Below are positions 8,169 to 17,129 of a DNA stretch of 64,000 nt, piece after piece. Under the pieces are notes generated by a model. That model searched no databases, was not told the DNA's origin, and saw only the letters and a program-made list of their open reading frames with translations. Positions within the stretch are counted from its first letter, which is position 1; the number at the start of each line of letters is the position of its first letter. Origin of the DNA: an uncultured Bacteroidales bacterium (GTDB lineage: Bacteria > Bacteroidota > Bacteroidia > Bacteroidales > Muribaculaceae); assembly GCA_902793405.1 (NCBI GenBank), contig CADBDH010000002.1, positions 62,001 to 126,000 on the forward strand. The letters run 5' to 3'. The translations under genes were made by a program, and so were the position numbers.

Positions 8169-9686
8169 ATGAAACGATTTTTTCTCTTGTCGATGCTCGT
8201 GATGGCATTGACAGGCTGTCTGGCCGCTGCCGATGGTAGCGTTCAGCAGCGCGAATTGCCCAAGCATGAGTTCCGCGGTGCGTGGATGCATATCATCGGG
8301 CAGAAACAGTATGCCGAGATGACGCCCGAACAGATGCGCGACTATCTCATTAAGCAGCTCGACCTCCTGCAGCAGGCTAACTGCAATGCAATCATTTGGC
8401 AAATTAGGCCGCAAGCCGATGCCGCCTATCCCAGCAAATTGGAGCCGTGGACCCGCTGGCTCACCGGTGAACCCGGCAAGGCCCCCAATCCCGTGTGGGA
8501 TCCCCTGCAGTTCATGATCGAGCAGACCCACCAGCGCGGCATGGAACTGCACGCCTGGATCAATCCCTATCGTGTGACCAGCAGCCAGGAGGACCAGCCT
8601 GCCGAGGGCAATATCTACTATGATCACCCCGAGTGGTTCCTCAAGTATGCCGACGGAAAGCTCTACTTCGACCCGGGCCTGCCCGAAAGCCGTGACTTTA
8701 TCGACACGGTGGTCAGGGACATCCTGGTGCGCTACGACATCGATGCCCTGCACATGGACGATTATTTCTATCCCTATCCTGTCTCGGGAGCCGAGTTCCC
8801 CGACACGACGTCCTATAACGAGTACGGCATCGGCTGGGATAAGAACGACTGGCGCCGTCACAACGTGGACCTGCTCATCGAGCAGCTGCACAATACCATT
8901 CAGGAAGTCAAGCCCTGGGTGCGTTTTGGCATCAGCCCCTTCGGTATCTGGCGCAACAAGGCCAGTGACCCCGACGGCAGCGAAACCAACGGCCTGCAGT
9001 GCTATGACGCCCTCTATGCCGACTGCCTGAAGTGGACGGCCGAGGGATGGGTGGACTACATGGTGCCCCAGCTCTACTGGGAACTGGAACATAAGGCCGC
9101 CAGCGACCTGGTGCTCATGCACTGGTGGAACGACCACGCCAACGGCCGTCACATGTACTACGGCCAGGCACTCAATAACGTGATGTCGCACCAGGACATC
9201 GCCGACGAGGGCGGTGACCCCACCAATCCCACGCAGCTCGACCACAAGATGCGGTTGCAGCGTGCGATGGACAACGTGCACGGCGTGACCTGGTGGCCGG
9301 GTTATACCATCACCAGCAATTTCAAGGGCGTGCTTGACTCGCTCTCCAGCCGGCAGACCTGCTATCCCGCACTCATTCCTGCCTATACATGGCTTGACGC
9401 CGAGAAACCGCACAAGGTCCATGACCTCAACATCAAGAAGGTGAAAGGCAAGAAATGCCTCGTGTGGAGGGTCCATGAAACCGATGACCCCATGCAGCAG
9501 GCCGTGCGTTACGTCGTTTACCGCTATCCCAAGGGCAAGAAGGGACATCTCGACAATCCCGCCAACATCCTCGCCATCACGGGCGAGACCACCTATCAGT
9601 TGCCCGACGGCGGCAAGGGCAACTGGCAATATGCCGTCACCGCTCTCGACCGATGCTGGAACGAGAGCGACCCCGCCTGGAAATAG
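8169..9686 (+). CDS. Family 10 glycosylhydrolase-like lipoprotein (GHL10/DUF187)
   Basis: This 505-residue protein has a lipoprotein signal (VMALTGC). The (beta/alpha)8 domain begins FRGAWMHI and runs through IIWQIRPQADAAYPS, ELHAWINPYRV, DALHMDDYFYPYP and FGISPFGIWRNKA, all hallmarks of the GHL10/DUF187 family. E. coli DigH (YddW), of this family, cleaves peptidoglycan glycan strands freed of peptides, so a cell-wall role is possible. The C-terminal about 90 residues look like a fibronectin-type module. The gene ends 27 bp before a strong terminator and is the last gene of the rightward block. Confidence 0.85.
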   Translation: MKRFFLLSMLVMALTGCLAAADGSVQQRELPKHEFRGAWMHIIGQKQYAEMTPEQMRDYLIKQLDLLQQANCNAIIWQIRPQADAAYPSKLEPWTRWLTGEPGKAPNPVWDPLQFMIEQTHQRGMELHAWINPYRVTSSQEDQPAEGNIYYDHPEWFLKYADGKLYFDPGLPESRDFIDTVVRDILVRYDIDALHMDDYFYPYPVSGAEFPDTTSYNEYGIGWDKNDWRRHNVDLLIEQLHNTIQEVKPWVRFGISPFGIWRNKASDPDGSETNGLQCYDALYADCLKWTAEGWVDYMVPQLYWELEHKAASDLVLMHWWNDHANGRHMYYGQALNNVMSHQDIADEGGDPTNPTQLDHKMRLQRAMDNVHGVTWWPGYTITSNFKGVLDSLSSRQTCYPALIPAYTWLDAEKPHKVHDLNIKKVKGKKCLVWRVHETDDPMQQAVRYVVYRYPKGKKGHLDNPANILAITGETTYQLPDGGKGNWQYAVTALDRCWNESDPAWK

Positions 9687-9713
9687 CCCAAAGCCTCTCC
9701 CATACTCAATCAA

Positions 9714-9760
9714 GCGGCAACCGCCCCAATTCAGGACGGTTGCCGCATTTTTTTATTTTT
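9714..9760 (+). terminator. Rho-independent terminator after the GHL10 gene
   Basis: Perfect 10-bp stem GCGGCAACCG / CGGTTGCCGC (9714-9723 and 9737-9746) with a 13-nt loop, followed by a run of T to 9760. It lies between the converging GHL10 and marC genes and has the T-tract only for the + strand. Confidence 0.92.
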
Positions 9761-9777
9761 CCTTGATGTGTTTGCTG

Positions 9778-10356
9778 CTAGAACAGGTGGGCGATGTTCT
9801 CGGTCATCATTTTCACGCTCATCGCCAGCAGGATGATGCCGAAAAATTTGCGGGAGAACATCATGCCGCCGTCGCCCAGCAGTTGCTGGATTTTGCCGGT
9901 GCTCTTGATAACCAGGAATACCCATATCATGTTGATGGCCAGGCCGATGAAGATGTTGATGTCGTCATACATCGCCTTGAGCGAAATCAACGTCGTCAGC
10001 ACACCGGCACCGGCAATCAGCGGGAACACCATCGGCACCATTGTCGCCCCCTTGTTGGGCGTGTTGTTCTTGAAGATTTCCACGTCCAGAATCATCTCCA
10101 GCGCCATCAGGAACATCAGGAAACCGCCTGCCGTGGCGAAGGAGTGAATGTCGCAGTTGAAGATGCGCAGCAACCAGTGGCCGCCATAGTAGAAGCCGAC
10201 CATCAGCAGGGTGGAATAGAGGGTGGCCTTGACGGCGTCAATATGACGCCCTTTCTCCCTCAACTGCAGGATGATAGGTATTGACCCTACAATATCGATG
10301 ATACTGAGCAATACCAGCGTCGCGCTAAGAATCTGAGTGAAATTGATTGTTCCCAT
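9778..10356 (-). CDS. MarC family integral membrane protein
   Basis: A 192-residue protein with about six hydrophobic helices. The N-terminal segment LVLLSIIDIVGSIPIILQL and the interior GGFLMFLMALEMIL with FPLIAGAGVLTTLISL are typical of the MarC/SNARE-like family (UPF0056). Proposed transport roles in this family remain unproven. The gene is monocistronic, with its own -7 element at 10391-10398 and a convergent neighbour (GHL10). No antibiotic-resistance role should be read from the name. Confidence 0.9.
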   Translation of the reverse strand: MGTINFTQILSATLVLLSIIDIVGSIPIILQLREKGRHIDAVKATLYSTLLMVGFYYGGHWLLRIFNCDIHSFATAGGFLMFLMALEMILDVEIFKNNTPNKGATMVPMVFPLIAGAGVLTTLISLKAMYDDINIFIGLAINMIWVFLVIKSTGKIQQLLGDGGMMFSRKFFGIILLAMSVKMMTENIAHLF

Positions 10357-10390
10357 ACTCTAAGATCAATTATCAAGTCATTTGTCGGCA

Positions 10391-10398
10391 CAAAGGTA
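10391..10398 (-). promoter_or_regulatory. Promoter -7 element for marC
   Basis: On the minus strand this reads TACCTTTG, matching the Bacteroidetes -7 consensus TAnnTTTG, about 34 bp before the marC start. No good -33 element was seen. Confidence 0.65.
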
Positions 10399-10434
10399 CG
10401 ACATTTTATTGAAAGAAGGCTTATCGGGGAGGAC

Positions 10435-12501
10435 TCAGTTGTTTGGTAGGAGGTATGCTCCTTGCATAGCGAGAGGGTGTGTGGCAATGGACAGCGAGTC
10501 GCATTCATGCAGCAGTGGTGAGAGGGTTGTGGAATACATCGCACCCGAGATGATCAGGCTGTCACAACGGTAAAGTTCCTGCAACTTGGCCGCACTGCCA
10601 TGGTAACGCTTCGTCACGATAATGCGGTCAACGTCTATTGGGACCGATGTGCTGGCATGCTTCCACCGCCCGCTGCCCACGGCAACAAAGCGCTGCCCCA
10701 TCAGGTGGGCAAAAGGCGGCTTGAACAGGGCGCCATCCAGGCGCACCGTGGTATCGTTGGGAATGAAATCCAGTTCCTGAATGTTGTAACGGGCCAGGAA
10801 CCCCGCATGATAGCGGGCGAAGGATGCCGAGTCGGTATCCTCGTCATCGGGGGTCCACACATAGCCCTTTCCTTGGGTGTAATAGAGCACTGGCGTCGAG
10901 GTGAATGAGTTGAACACGACAAGGCCCTGGCGCGGAGTGCGGGCATCAAGCCAAAGCGAGTGAGCCAGCAACACGGCAAGGGCAAAAAACGAAGCCAGCA
11001 GGTAACGGTAGTTGCGGTGATAAAGCCACAACACCACCAGGGCCACGATGACGAAATAGCCAATTACTCCAAAGGCGCTCACATACACGCCGCTGGCATG
11101 CGAGAAGGGGATGGCATTGACGGCGCCTGTCGCCCAATGGATGTAACGGTAAATGTTGTCGAGCAGCCAGTTGAGCAACTGCCAGTGCAAGCCAGCAGCG
11201 CTGACCAGCAGGAACAGTGCCCCCAGCACCATGAATACAGGCATCACGGGCAGAATGAGCAGGTTGCTCAGTACCGACAGGAATGAGACGGTGTGGAAAT
11301 AGTGGGCTGTCAAAGCGATTGTGGCCCCCATCGCCACTAGCGATGTCAATGCCGTTGAGGTGAGCCGGTTCACCCACTTGTAGCGGCTTTCAAGTTGCTT
11401 GGGCAGGCCGGCGAACAGCAGCACGGCGGCCACAGTGAGGAAACTCAGTTGGAATCCCACACTGTACAATGCCGAGGGAGAGAAAAGCAGGATGACCAAT
11501 GCCGCCATGGCCAGCGCATTGAGCGAGACCGAGCGGCGGTAGAAGATGAGTGAGGCAAATACAAACCCAATCATGACTGTGGCACGCACCACACTGGGAG
11601 ACAGACCCGTGAACAAGGCGAACCCAGCAATGGCCGCTAAGGTAATCACGAGCCTTACCTTCTTCATGCGCATATAGTCGAGCTGGAAAAGTAACCACCA
11701 GATAATCAAAGCGATGAAGCCGACATGCAGACCGCTCAGTGCCAACACGTGGGCCACACCGGCTGCCGAGAATTCCTGTTGCGTGGCCTTGTCGATCAGG
11801 CTGCTGTCGCCCAGCAAGAGCGCCACGACAAAGCGCTGCGCCCCAGTGGACAGGCGTGAGTTGAGCACCATGCGTTGAAGGTCGCGCCTCACGTTGGCCA
11901 GGCGGGTGACCAGGGTGGGGGAGTGCCCCGTTTTCCTGATTTGGCCCACTGGCAGGTGCTGCTGGTAACGGATGCTCTTGCTGTCGAGCAGGTAGCGGGC
12001 ATAATCCATTTCGCCGGGGTTGCCCATGGTGCCCACTTCAACGAGGTCACTTTGCCAGGTGATCAGGTCTCCGGCCCGCATGGTGTAGTCGCAGCCGCGT
12101 GTCGATACCAGGACACGGCACTGCGGCAGGTCGGGATTCAGCACCTGGACAGTCAGGCGCATCGAGAAATCGGTATAGTCCAGGCCGATGACGCGGCCAG
12201 TCATGAGGCGGCCAGTGCGCTGACCGGCAGTGAGCTGTGGCGGACAGTGTATCACCGCGGCCAGCCAGCCTAGCGACAAGGCAATCATTGCAAGTGGAAC
12301 GATGTAATAGTGACGCAGGCGCAATCTCCTGCTGGGCGTGCGTGACCTGAGGTTGAGGAGGCCGTACACAGCGACGGCTACCGCAATCACCATGACCGGT
12401 GCCCACCAGTTGTGCCACAGGCGCTGAACCATGATGCCCAGCGCGAACGGCACGAGTACGCGTAAAACAGGAATTCTGGACAGCACCGACCTCGCACCCA
12501 T
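10435..12501 (-). CDS. comEC: ComEC/Rec2 family competence protein
   Basis: A 688-residue polytopic protein. Order of parts: N-terminal hydrophobic helices, a DUF4131-like soluble segment (about 60-200), the competence channel core with HVLALSGLHVGFIALII and SPSVVRATVMIGF, about eight further helices, and a soluble tail of about 160 residues. ComEC forms the inner-membrane channel for single-stranded DNA during natural transformation. The metallo-beta-lactamase domain found at the C-terminus of many ComEC proteins is not recognisable here: no HxHxDH motif is seen. It lies 18 bp after aroE in the same direction, probably as an operon. Confidence 0.9.
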   Translation of the reverse strand: MGARSVLSRIPVLRVLVPFALGIMVQRLWHNWWAPVMVIAVAVAVYGLLNLRSRTPSRRLRLRHYYIVPLAMIALSLGWLAAVIHCPPQLTAGQRTGRLMTGRVIGLDYTDFSMRLTVQVLNPDLPQCRVLVSTRGCDYTMRAGDLITWQSDLVEVGTMGNPGEMDYARYLLDSKSIRYQQHLPVGQIRKTGHSPTLVTRLANVRRDLQRMVLNSRLSTGAQRFVVALLLGDSSLIDKATQQEFSAAGVAHVLALSGLHVGFIALIIWWLLFQLDYMRMKKVRLVITLAAIAGFALFTGLSPSVVRATVMIGFVFASLIFYRRSVSLNALAMAALVILLFSPSALYSVGFQLSFLTVAAVLLFAGLPKQLESRYKWVNRLTSTALTSLVAMGATIALTAHYFHTVSFLSVLSNLLILPVMPVFMVLGALFLLVSAAGLHWQLLNWLLDNIYRYIHWATGAVNAIPFSHASGVYVSAFGVIGYFVIVALVVLWLYHRNYRYLLASFFALAVLLAHSLWLDARTPRQGLVVFNSFTSTPVLYYTQGKGYVWTPDDEDTDSASFARYHAGFLARYNIQELDFIPNDTTVRLDGALFKPPFAHLMGQRFVAVGSGRWKHASTSVPIDVDRIIVTKRYHGSAAKLQELYRCDSLIISGAMYSTTLSPLLHECDSLSIATHPLAMQGAYLLPNN

Positions 12502-12519
12502 TGTGAATAAACCTATCGG

Positions 12520-13296
12520 CTAGTCATCCATCGTCCAGATCTCGTAAGAGTCAAATGCCTGCAGCAACAGCATCTCGATGCCGTTCTTGGTTTCGGCACC
12601 ATACCGTGCCGAGTTCTTCATGAACAATGTCTCCTCGGGGTTGTAAATCAAGTCATAGCACAGGTGCTCCTTGGTCAGGAAGCGATAGGGGAAATCAGGG
12701 CACAGGTTCTCATCGGGAAACTTGCCCAGTGGTGTGGCATTGACAATGATTTTGTACTCGGCAACCATGGCGCGGGTGATTTCTTCATAGATTAATGTGT
12801 GTTCTGACTTGCGCCGTGACACCAGCTGCACGTCGATGCCGTTGCGCCGCAATGCGGTGCTGACGGCTTTGGCGGCGCCACCGGTGCCCAGTATCATCGC
12901 CTTGGTGCGTGAAGGAGTGAGGATGCCGGGGATGGTCTTTTCAAACCCGACGACATCGCTGTTGTAGCCTCGCAGTTCCACAAAGTCTCCTGAATTGTGG
13001 TCGCGGATGAAACGTATCACATTGACCGCCCCGACCTCGCGCGCATCGTCATCGAGCGAGTCGAGCAGCGGGATGACCGCCTCCTTGTAGGGGGCGGTGA
13101 CGTTGAGACCGTTCAGGTTGGGGTACTCGGCAATCACTTCCATCAGTTGCCCGATGTCCTCTATCTCAAAGTTGACATATTGAGCGTCTATGTCCTCGGT
13201 CAGGAACTTCTGGTTGAAGAAGTCCCGCGAGAATGAATGAACCAGCGGATAGCCGATCAGTCCGTAAATATGTTTACAGGCATGTGGAGATTTCAT
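12520..13296 (-). CDS. aroE: Shikimate dehydrogenase
   Basis: A 258-residue enzyme that reduces 3-dehydroshikimate to shikimate with NADPH in aromatic amino-acid synthesis. The substrate-binding site is visible at the N-terminus (YPLVHSFSRDFFN) and at NVTAPYKEAV (catalytic Lys71), with GYNSDVVGF (Asp114). The dinucleotide loop is LGTGGAAKA near residues 136-144, and the C-terminus has the usual glutamine-containing LLLQAFDSYEIW. Cytosolic. It is transcribed ahead of comEC from a likely promoter at 13319-13326. Confidence 0.95.
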   Translation of the reverse strand: MKSPHACKHIYGLIGYPLVHSFSRDFFNQKFLTEDIDAQYVNFEIEDIGQLMEVIAEYPNLNGLNVTAPYKEAVIPLLDSLDDDAREVGAVNVIRFIRDHNSGDFVELRGYNSDVVGFEKTIPGILTPSRTKAMILGTGGAAKAVSTALRRNGIDVQLVSRRKSEHTLIYEEITRAMVAEYKIIVNATPLGKFPDENLCPDFPYRFLTKEHLCYDLIYNPEETLFMKNSARYGAETKNGIEMLLLQAFDSYEIWTMDD

Positions 13297-13318
13297 AATT
13301 ATGGATGTTTAGTTATCG

Positions 13319-13326
13319 CAAAAATA
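13319..13326 (-). promoter_or_regulatory. Promoter -7 element for aroE-comEC
   Basis: Minus strand reads TATTTTTG (consensus TAnnTTTG), 23-30 bp before the aroE ATG. No -33 element recognised. Confidence 0.5.
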
Positions 13327-13475
13327 GTCAGTTTTCTTGTAATAGTCACCGATATTGGTCATTTTTTTGCTTAATGAGCCGTTTTTTTGCCTTATAATCA
13401 CCTTCGGAGGGGTGAATTAGCTCTTAAAATAGTGTAAAAATGAGTAAAATGCCGCAGAATTATAGAACAAATTAG

Positions 13476-13483
13476 TAATTTTG
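13476..13483 (+). promoter_or_regulatory. Promoter -7 element for the MCE gene
   Basis: TAATTTTG matches TAnnTTTG, 33 bp before the ATG of the MCE/MlaD gene, in an AT-rich gap that also holds the divergent aroE promoter. Confidence 0.6.
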
Positions 13484-13516
13484 CCGTTTAGAACGATAGA
13501 ATCATTTAAATAGAAT

Positions 13517-14419
13517 ATGAAGTTTTTCAATAAGAACGTCAAGATCGCGCTCACTGTCATTGCAGGTCTGGTGCTGCTGTATTGGGGCATTAATTATCTG
13601 AAAGGTATCAATTTGCTGACTCCTGCCAATTATTACTATACCGAGGTTGAGAGCTCTGATGGCCTGCTGCAGGCTGCTCCCATCACTGTCAATGGCTTCC
13701 AGGTGGGACAGGTGAGGGAAATCAAGTATGATTACGATAAGAACAAGATAACGGTCATGCTGGCCATGGACAAGAATATGAAGGTGCCCAAGGGTAGCAC
13801 CATCAACATGGTGTCGGGGCTCATGGGAGGCGCTTCGCTCGTGCTCAATCTGGGCAAGGGACCGGCCATGGAAACCGGCAGTTACATCCCTACGGCCGAA
13901 AAGCCCGGCTTGATGGACCATGTGACCGAGAATGTCATGCCCATGGTGACCAACATGTTGCCCAAGGTGGACTCTATTATGAATAATGTAAACGGCCTGA
14001 CCGGTGATCCGGCATTGGCTGCAGCGTTGTCCCGTCTTGACGGCATCACGCGCCAACTGCAGATCAGCGCACAGCAGTTGACCATGCTCATGAGCAACTT
14101 GAACCGCAGCGTGCCCGGCGTGGTGAACAATGTGAACGGTATCACCAGCAACCTCACAGGAGCCAGCAGCAACCTGACGGATTTGTCGGAGTCGCTCAAG
14201 CAGTTGCCCCTCGACGAGACGATGAACAAGCTCAACACCACGCTTGCCAACCTGCAGGCCCTGAGCGAGCAGCTCAACGACAAGAATTCGTCACTGGGCA
14301 AGGTCATCAACGACCGTGAACTCTATGATAACGCCAACCATGCTATCGCCAGTCTCGACTCGTTGCTGACCGATATCAAGGCACATCCCAAACGCTATAT
14401 CAACGTGAAAGTGTTCTGA
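13517..14419 (+). CDS. MlaD/MCE family lipid-transport protein
   Basis: A 300-residue protein with one N-terminal membrane helix (ALTVIAGLVLLYWGINYL) and a single MCE domain (about 35-120: ANYYYTEVESSDGLLQAAPITVNGFQVGQV...). A long C-terminal region rich in Asn/Leu is predicted helical, forming a periplasmic tube or needle. MCE proteins are the membrane-anchored substrate-binding parts of Mla-type ABC systems that move phospholipids between the membranes. The partner permease and ATPase genes are not in this window. It is monocistronic with its own promoter and terminator. Confidence 0.9.
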   Translation: MKFFNKNVKIALTVIAGLVLLYWGINYLKGINLLTPANYYYTEVESSDGLLQAAPITVNGFQVGQVREIKYDYDKNKITVMLAMDKNMKVPKGSTINMVSGLMGGASLVLNLGKGPAMETGSYIPTAEKPGLMDHVTENVMPMVTNMLPKVDSIMNNVNGLTGDPALAAALSRLDGITRQLQISAQQLTMLMSNLNRSVPGVVNNVNGITSNLTGASSNLTDLSESLKQLPLDETMNKLNTTLANLQALSEQLNDKNSSLGKVINDRELYDNANHAIASLDSLLTDIKAHPKRYINVKVF

Positions 14420-14492
14420 TGAAAGATAACATATTCATAGCCAGCAGAACAATGTGCAGCGTGTCAAAAAATACGCAGAATTGACGGCAAAG

Positions 14493-14531
14493 AATTCCTA
14501 TTTGGACTTAATCTAAATAGGGATTTTTTTT
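14493..14531 (+). terminator. Rho-independent terminator after the MCE gene
   Basis: 11-bp stem AATTCCTATTT / AAATAGGGATT (one G-T pair; 14493-14503 and 14515-14525) with an 11-nt loop, ending in a run of eight T. Confidence 0.85.
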
Positions 14532-14840
14532 AAAATTACTGTTTTCGGGATTTACAAATCCAAACCCTTGCAGTGACAGTCATTTGCGCGCGTACCAAAA
14601 CAGATAGGAAAAATCTATAAAATAGTTAAATGATTGATGTACAGCAAAATAAAAATATGTGCACACCTCGAAATGTTACATTTTTTAAATAGAGTTCTAA
14701 ACCTTTGTTTTTCAATAATGTTATGCTAAAAATGAAATTTCCAAATTTTTCGAGCACTTTTTTGAAAGAAATTATTGACCGAAATTTGTACTGCTAAAAA
14801 GCACCTAACAAACCAACCATACTAAGCTAAAATATTAAAA
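14532..14840. other. AT-rich gap before dnaA
   Basis: About 310 bp, strongly AT-rich, between the MCE terminator and dnaA. I looked for DnaA boxes (TTATNCACA and its complement) and found no convincing match, so an origin is not claimed. A GAAATTTG at 14781-14788 resembles a weak -7 element for dnaA. No open reading frame or RNA gene is evident. Confidence 0.4.
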
Positions 14841-16247
14841 ATGTATAACGTTGCACAACAGTGGAACCGCTGCCTTGACGTCATCAAGGCAAACCTGCCG
14901 GCCGAACAGTTCGATGTTTGGTTCGCACCCATTGTTGCCGTTGACTTTGACCAGGAAAACAACCGTGTGACGCTCAGAGTGCCCTCGCAGTTCTTTGTCG
15001 AGCAAATCGAGGGACGATATATCACCATCCTTTCGGCAGCCTTGAAAAAGGTCTTTGGCGAAAACGTCAGGCTCACCTATAAATATAATGTGGTGGGCAG
15101 CGACGACACCAGCGCAGTAGAGCAGAACGAGGACAACTCGAGCACCCGGCTCAAGAAGGAACTCAACATCCGCAAGCCGCGCATTGCTAACCCCTTCGCC
15201 CAAGACGACCGTCTGGAGGACATCGACCCGCAGCTCAATCCTCGATACACCTTCGAGAACTACTGCAGCAGCATGAGCAATAAGCTCGCCGTGAGCATTG
15301 CCCAGACGATTGCCGAGCACCCCGAGGTGAAGACCTACAATCCCTTGTTTGTCTTCGGCTCCACGGGCGTTGGCAAGACACACCTGTTACAGGCCATCGG
15401 CATCAAGCTTAAGGAGAATAATCCGCGCATGAGAGTACTCTATGTATCATCGAGGGTATTTGAGAGCCAGTACACGACAGCTGTGATCCAGAAGAAGGTC
15501 AACGACTTCATCAATTTTTACCAGAGTATTGACGTGCTCCTGCTCGACGATATCCAGTTCTTGGCAGGCAAGGAGAAAACCCAGAATACTTTCTTCCACA
15601 TCTTCAACCACTTGCACCAGCACCAGCGCCAACTGGTGATGTCCAGTGACTGTCGCCCGAGTGACCTCGACGGTATGGAGCCCAGGCTCATTTCGCGATT
15701 CAAGTGGGGAATGACCGTGGAACTGGAAAAGCCCGACTATGAATTGCGCCGTCAGTTCCTGGCCATGAAGGCCGCACAGGACGGACTACGCATCAGTGGC
15801 GAAGTGCTTGATTTTATCGCCACCAATGTCACCGAGAGCGTTCGCGAGCTCGAGGGTGTGATGGTGTCGCTGCTGGCCCATGCCACCATGCTCAACCAGG
15901 ATATCACGATCGACCTGGCCCGCAACATCATCGGCAACACGGTCAAGGTAGCGCCCAAGCAGCAGTTGACCTTTGAGTACATTGTCGAGACGGTTGCCGA
16001 CCATTACAATCTGCCCACCGACCTGCTGTATGGCAAGTCGCGCAAGCGCGAGATCAGCGATGCCCGCCAGCTGGTGATGTACCTGGCCAAGAAAGAGGCG
16101 CAGATGTCATCGACCAGCATCGGTGCCAAGCTCGACCGCACCCATGCTACCGTGCTTCATGCCTGCATCCAGATTGAGCAGCGCATGTCGATCGAGAAAG
16201 ACTTCTCACGTGAAGTCCAGGCTATTACTGCCAGCCTGACTCAATAA
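14841..16247 (+). CDS. dnaA: Chromosomal replication initiator DnaA
   Basis: A 468-residue AAA+ initiator. Domain I is about 1-85, a variable acidic linker about 86-125, and the AAA+ domain starts at NPRYTFENY with Walker A GSTGVGKTH (residues 173-181) and Walker B VLLLDDIQFLAGKEKTQ. The C-terminal domain IV has the DnaA-box-binding signature near DRTHATVLHAC. It binds DnaA boxes and opens oriC. The gene stands alone after a long AT-rich gap; dnaN is not adjacent. Confidence 0.97.
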   Translation: MYNVAQQWNRCLDVIKANLPAEQFDVWFAPIVAVDFDQENNRVTLRVPSQFFVEQIEGRYITILSAALKKVFGENVRLTYKYNVVGSDDTSAVEQNEDNSSTRLKKELNIRKPRIANPFAQDDRLEDIDPQLNPRYTFENYCSSMSNKLAVSIAQTIAEHPEVKTYNPLFVFGSTGVGKTHLLQAIGIKLKENNPRMRVLYVSSRVFESQYTTAVIQKKVNDFINFYQSIDVLLLDDIQFLAGKEKTQNTFFHIFNHLHQHQRQLVMSSDCRPSDLDGMEPRLISRFKWGMTVELEKPDYELRRQFLAMKAAQDGLRISGEVLDFIATNVTESVRELEGVMVSLLAHATMLNQDITIDLARNIIGNTVKVAPKQQLTFEYIVETVADHYNLPTDLLYGKSRKREISDARQLVMYLAKKEAQMSSTSIGAKLDRTHATVLHACIQIEQRMSIEKDFSREVQAITASLTQ

Positions 16248-16272
16248 CTCAAGTCAAGAGAATCATCAACGA

Positions 16273-16302
16273 GGGTGGACCTGATTTATCTCGGGTCCGC
16301 CC
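16273..16302 (+). terminator. Hairpin after dnaA, possible terminator
   Basis: Stem GGGTGGACC / GGTCCGCCC (one G-T pair) with a 12-nt loop, 25 bp after the dnaA stop. No T-run follows directly, so the terminator call is moderate; it could also serve the converging exonuclease gene. Confidence 0.45.
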
Positions 16303-16392
16303 ATCTTGTGTTGATTAAACAAAAAGTTGTTTTGGTTGTTTAACCCCATAGTTGCCAGGGTTGTTTGATAATAGCGTGAGGGCTGGGGTGGG

Positions 16393-16884
16393 CTAGAGGA
16401 GTTGCAGGGCGATGTGGGCGCATGCCTCGGCATCGGCCAGGGCGTTGTGGTGATTGCGCAGGTCAAAGCCGCAGTAGGCAGCGACAGTGTCGAGACGGTG
16501 GTTGGGCAGCTGCTTGAGCCGTCGCTTGGCGGCTACACAGGTGCAATAAAAATCATAGTCGGGGTAGTCCATCTGGTAGCAGCGGAAGACGGCCTTCAGG
16601 CAACTCTCGTCGAAGGCTTTGTTGTGGGCGACCAGCGGCAGCCCCTCGATGAGCGGCTCAATCTGAGCCCACACCAGGGGGAAGACAGGAGCGTCGTCGG
16701 TGTCCTCGTGGCCCAGGCCGTGGACGCGCTGGCACCAGTAGCTGTAATAGTTGGGCTCGGGCTGGATGAGCGAATAAAAGGAGTCCACAATGCGGCCATT
16801 GCGCACAATGATAATACCCACCGAGCACACGCTGGTGCGTTCGCTGTTGGCAGTCTCGAAATCTATGGCGGCAAAATCCTTCAT
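16393..16884 (-). CDS. DEDDh-type 3'-5' exonuclease (DnaQ-like)
   Basis: A compact 163-residue single-domain exonuclease. The acidic catalytic residues are present: AIDFETA (Exo I, Asp and Glu), LVAHNKAFDESCL (Exo II Asp) and HHNALADAEACA (Exo III, His and Asp of DEDDh). It resembles the DnaQ/PolC epsilon-like family found alone in many Bacteroidetes and probably trims 3' ends of DNA or RNA. The likely promoter at 16904-16911 gives a leader of about 15 nt. Whether it is a proofreading subunit or an independent nuclease cannot be decided. Confidence 0.9.
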   Translation of the reverse strand: MKDFAAIDFETANSERTSVCSVGIIIVRNGRIVDSFYSLIQPEPNYYSYWCQRVHGLGHEDTDDAPVFPLVWAQIEPLIEGLPLVAHNKAFDESCLKAVFRCYQMDYPDYDFYCTCVAAKRRLKQLPNHRLDTVAAYCGFDLRNHHNALADAEACAHIALQLL

Positions 16885-16903
16885 TGGTAGTAAAATAACT
16901 GTG

Positions 16904-16911
16904 CAAAGGTA
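16904..16911 (-). promoter_or_regulatory. Promoter -7 element for the exonuclease gene
   Basis: Minus strand reads TACCTTTG (TAnnTTTG), 20-27 bp before the ATG at 16884. Confidence 0.65.
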
Positions 16912-17025
16912 ATATAAATCCCTGAAATGGTGGCAGACAAAGAATTTTTACCTCAAATTAAACATTTTATCAACAATTCAGTCAAAAAGTGGCGCAAATC
17001 AAACTGTTGATTGAGAGAATATGAC

Positions 17026-17033
17026 TATCTTTG
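17026..17033 (+). promoter_or_regulatory. Promoter -7 element for gyrA
   Basis: TATCTTTG fits TAnnTTTG; a CTG at 17004-17006 lies 19 bp upstream as a weak -33. The predicted leader is about 90 nt and contains GGTTAAACC and several GC-rich short inverted repeats (17034-17100). It may fold, but no known regulatory RNA family was recognised. Confidence 0.6.
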
Positions 17034-17129
17034 TAGGTTAAACCTAATGTCGTGGCACTCGTGCTAGCCTGGGGCTAAAGTGAGCCTGCAGTGCGGTGTC
17101 CGAAAGAGATTTAAAAAGAAAGATACAAA

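Noticed and set aside
8013..9713. 566-codon open frame on the - strand
   Set aside because: Antisense shadow of the GHL10 gene; it would also cross the terminator at 9714.
14420..14840. Possible oriC next to dnaA
   Set aside because: AT-rich, but no DnaA-box cluster was found by eye, and dnaN/recF are not adjacent; cumulative GC skew would be needed.
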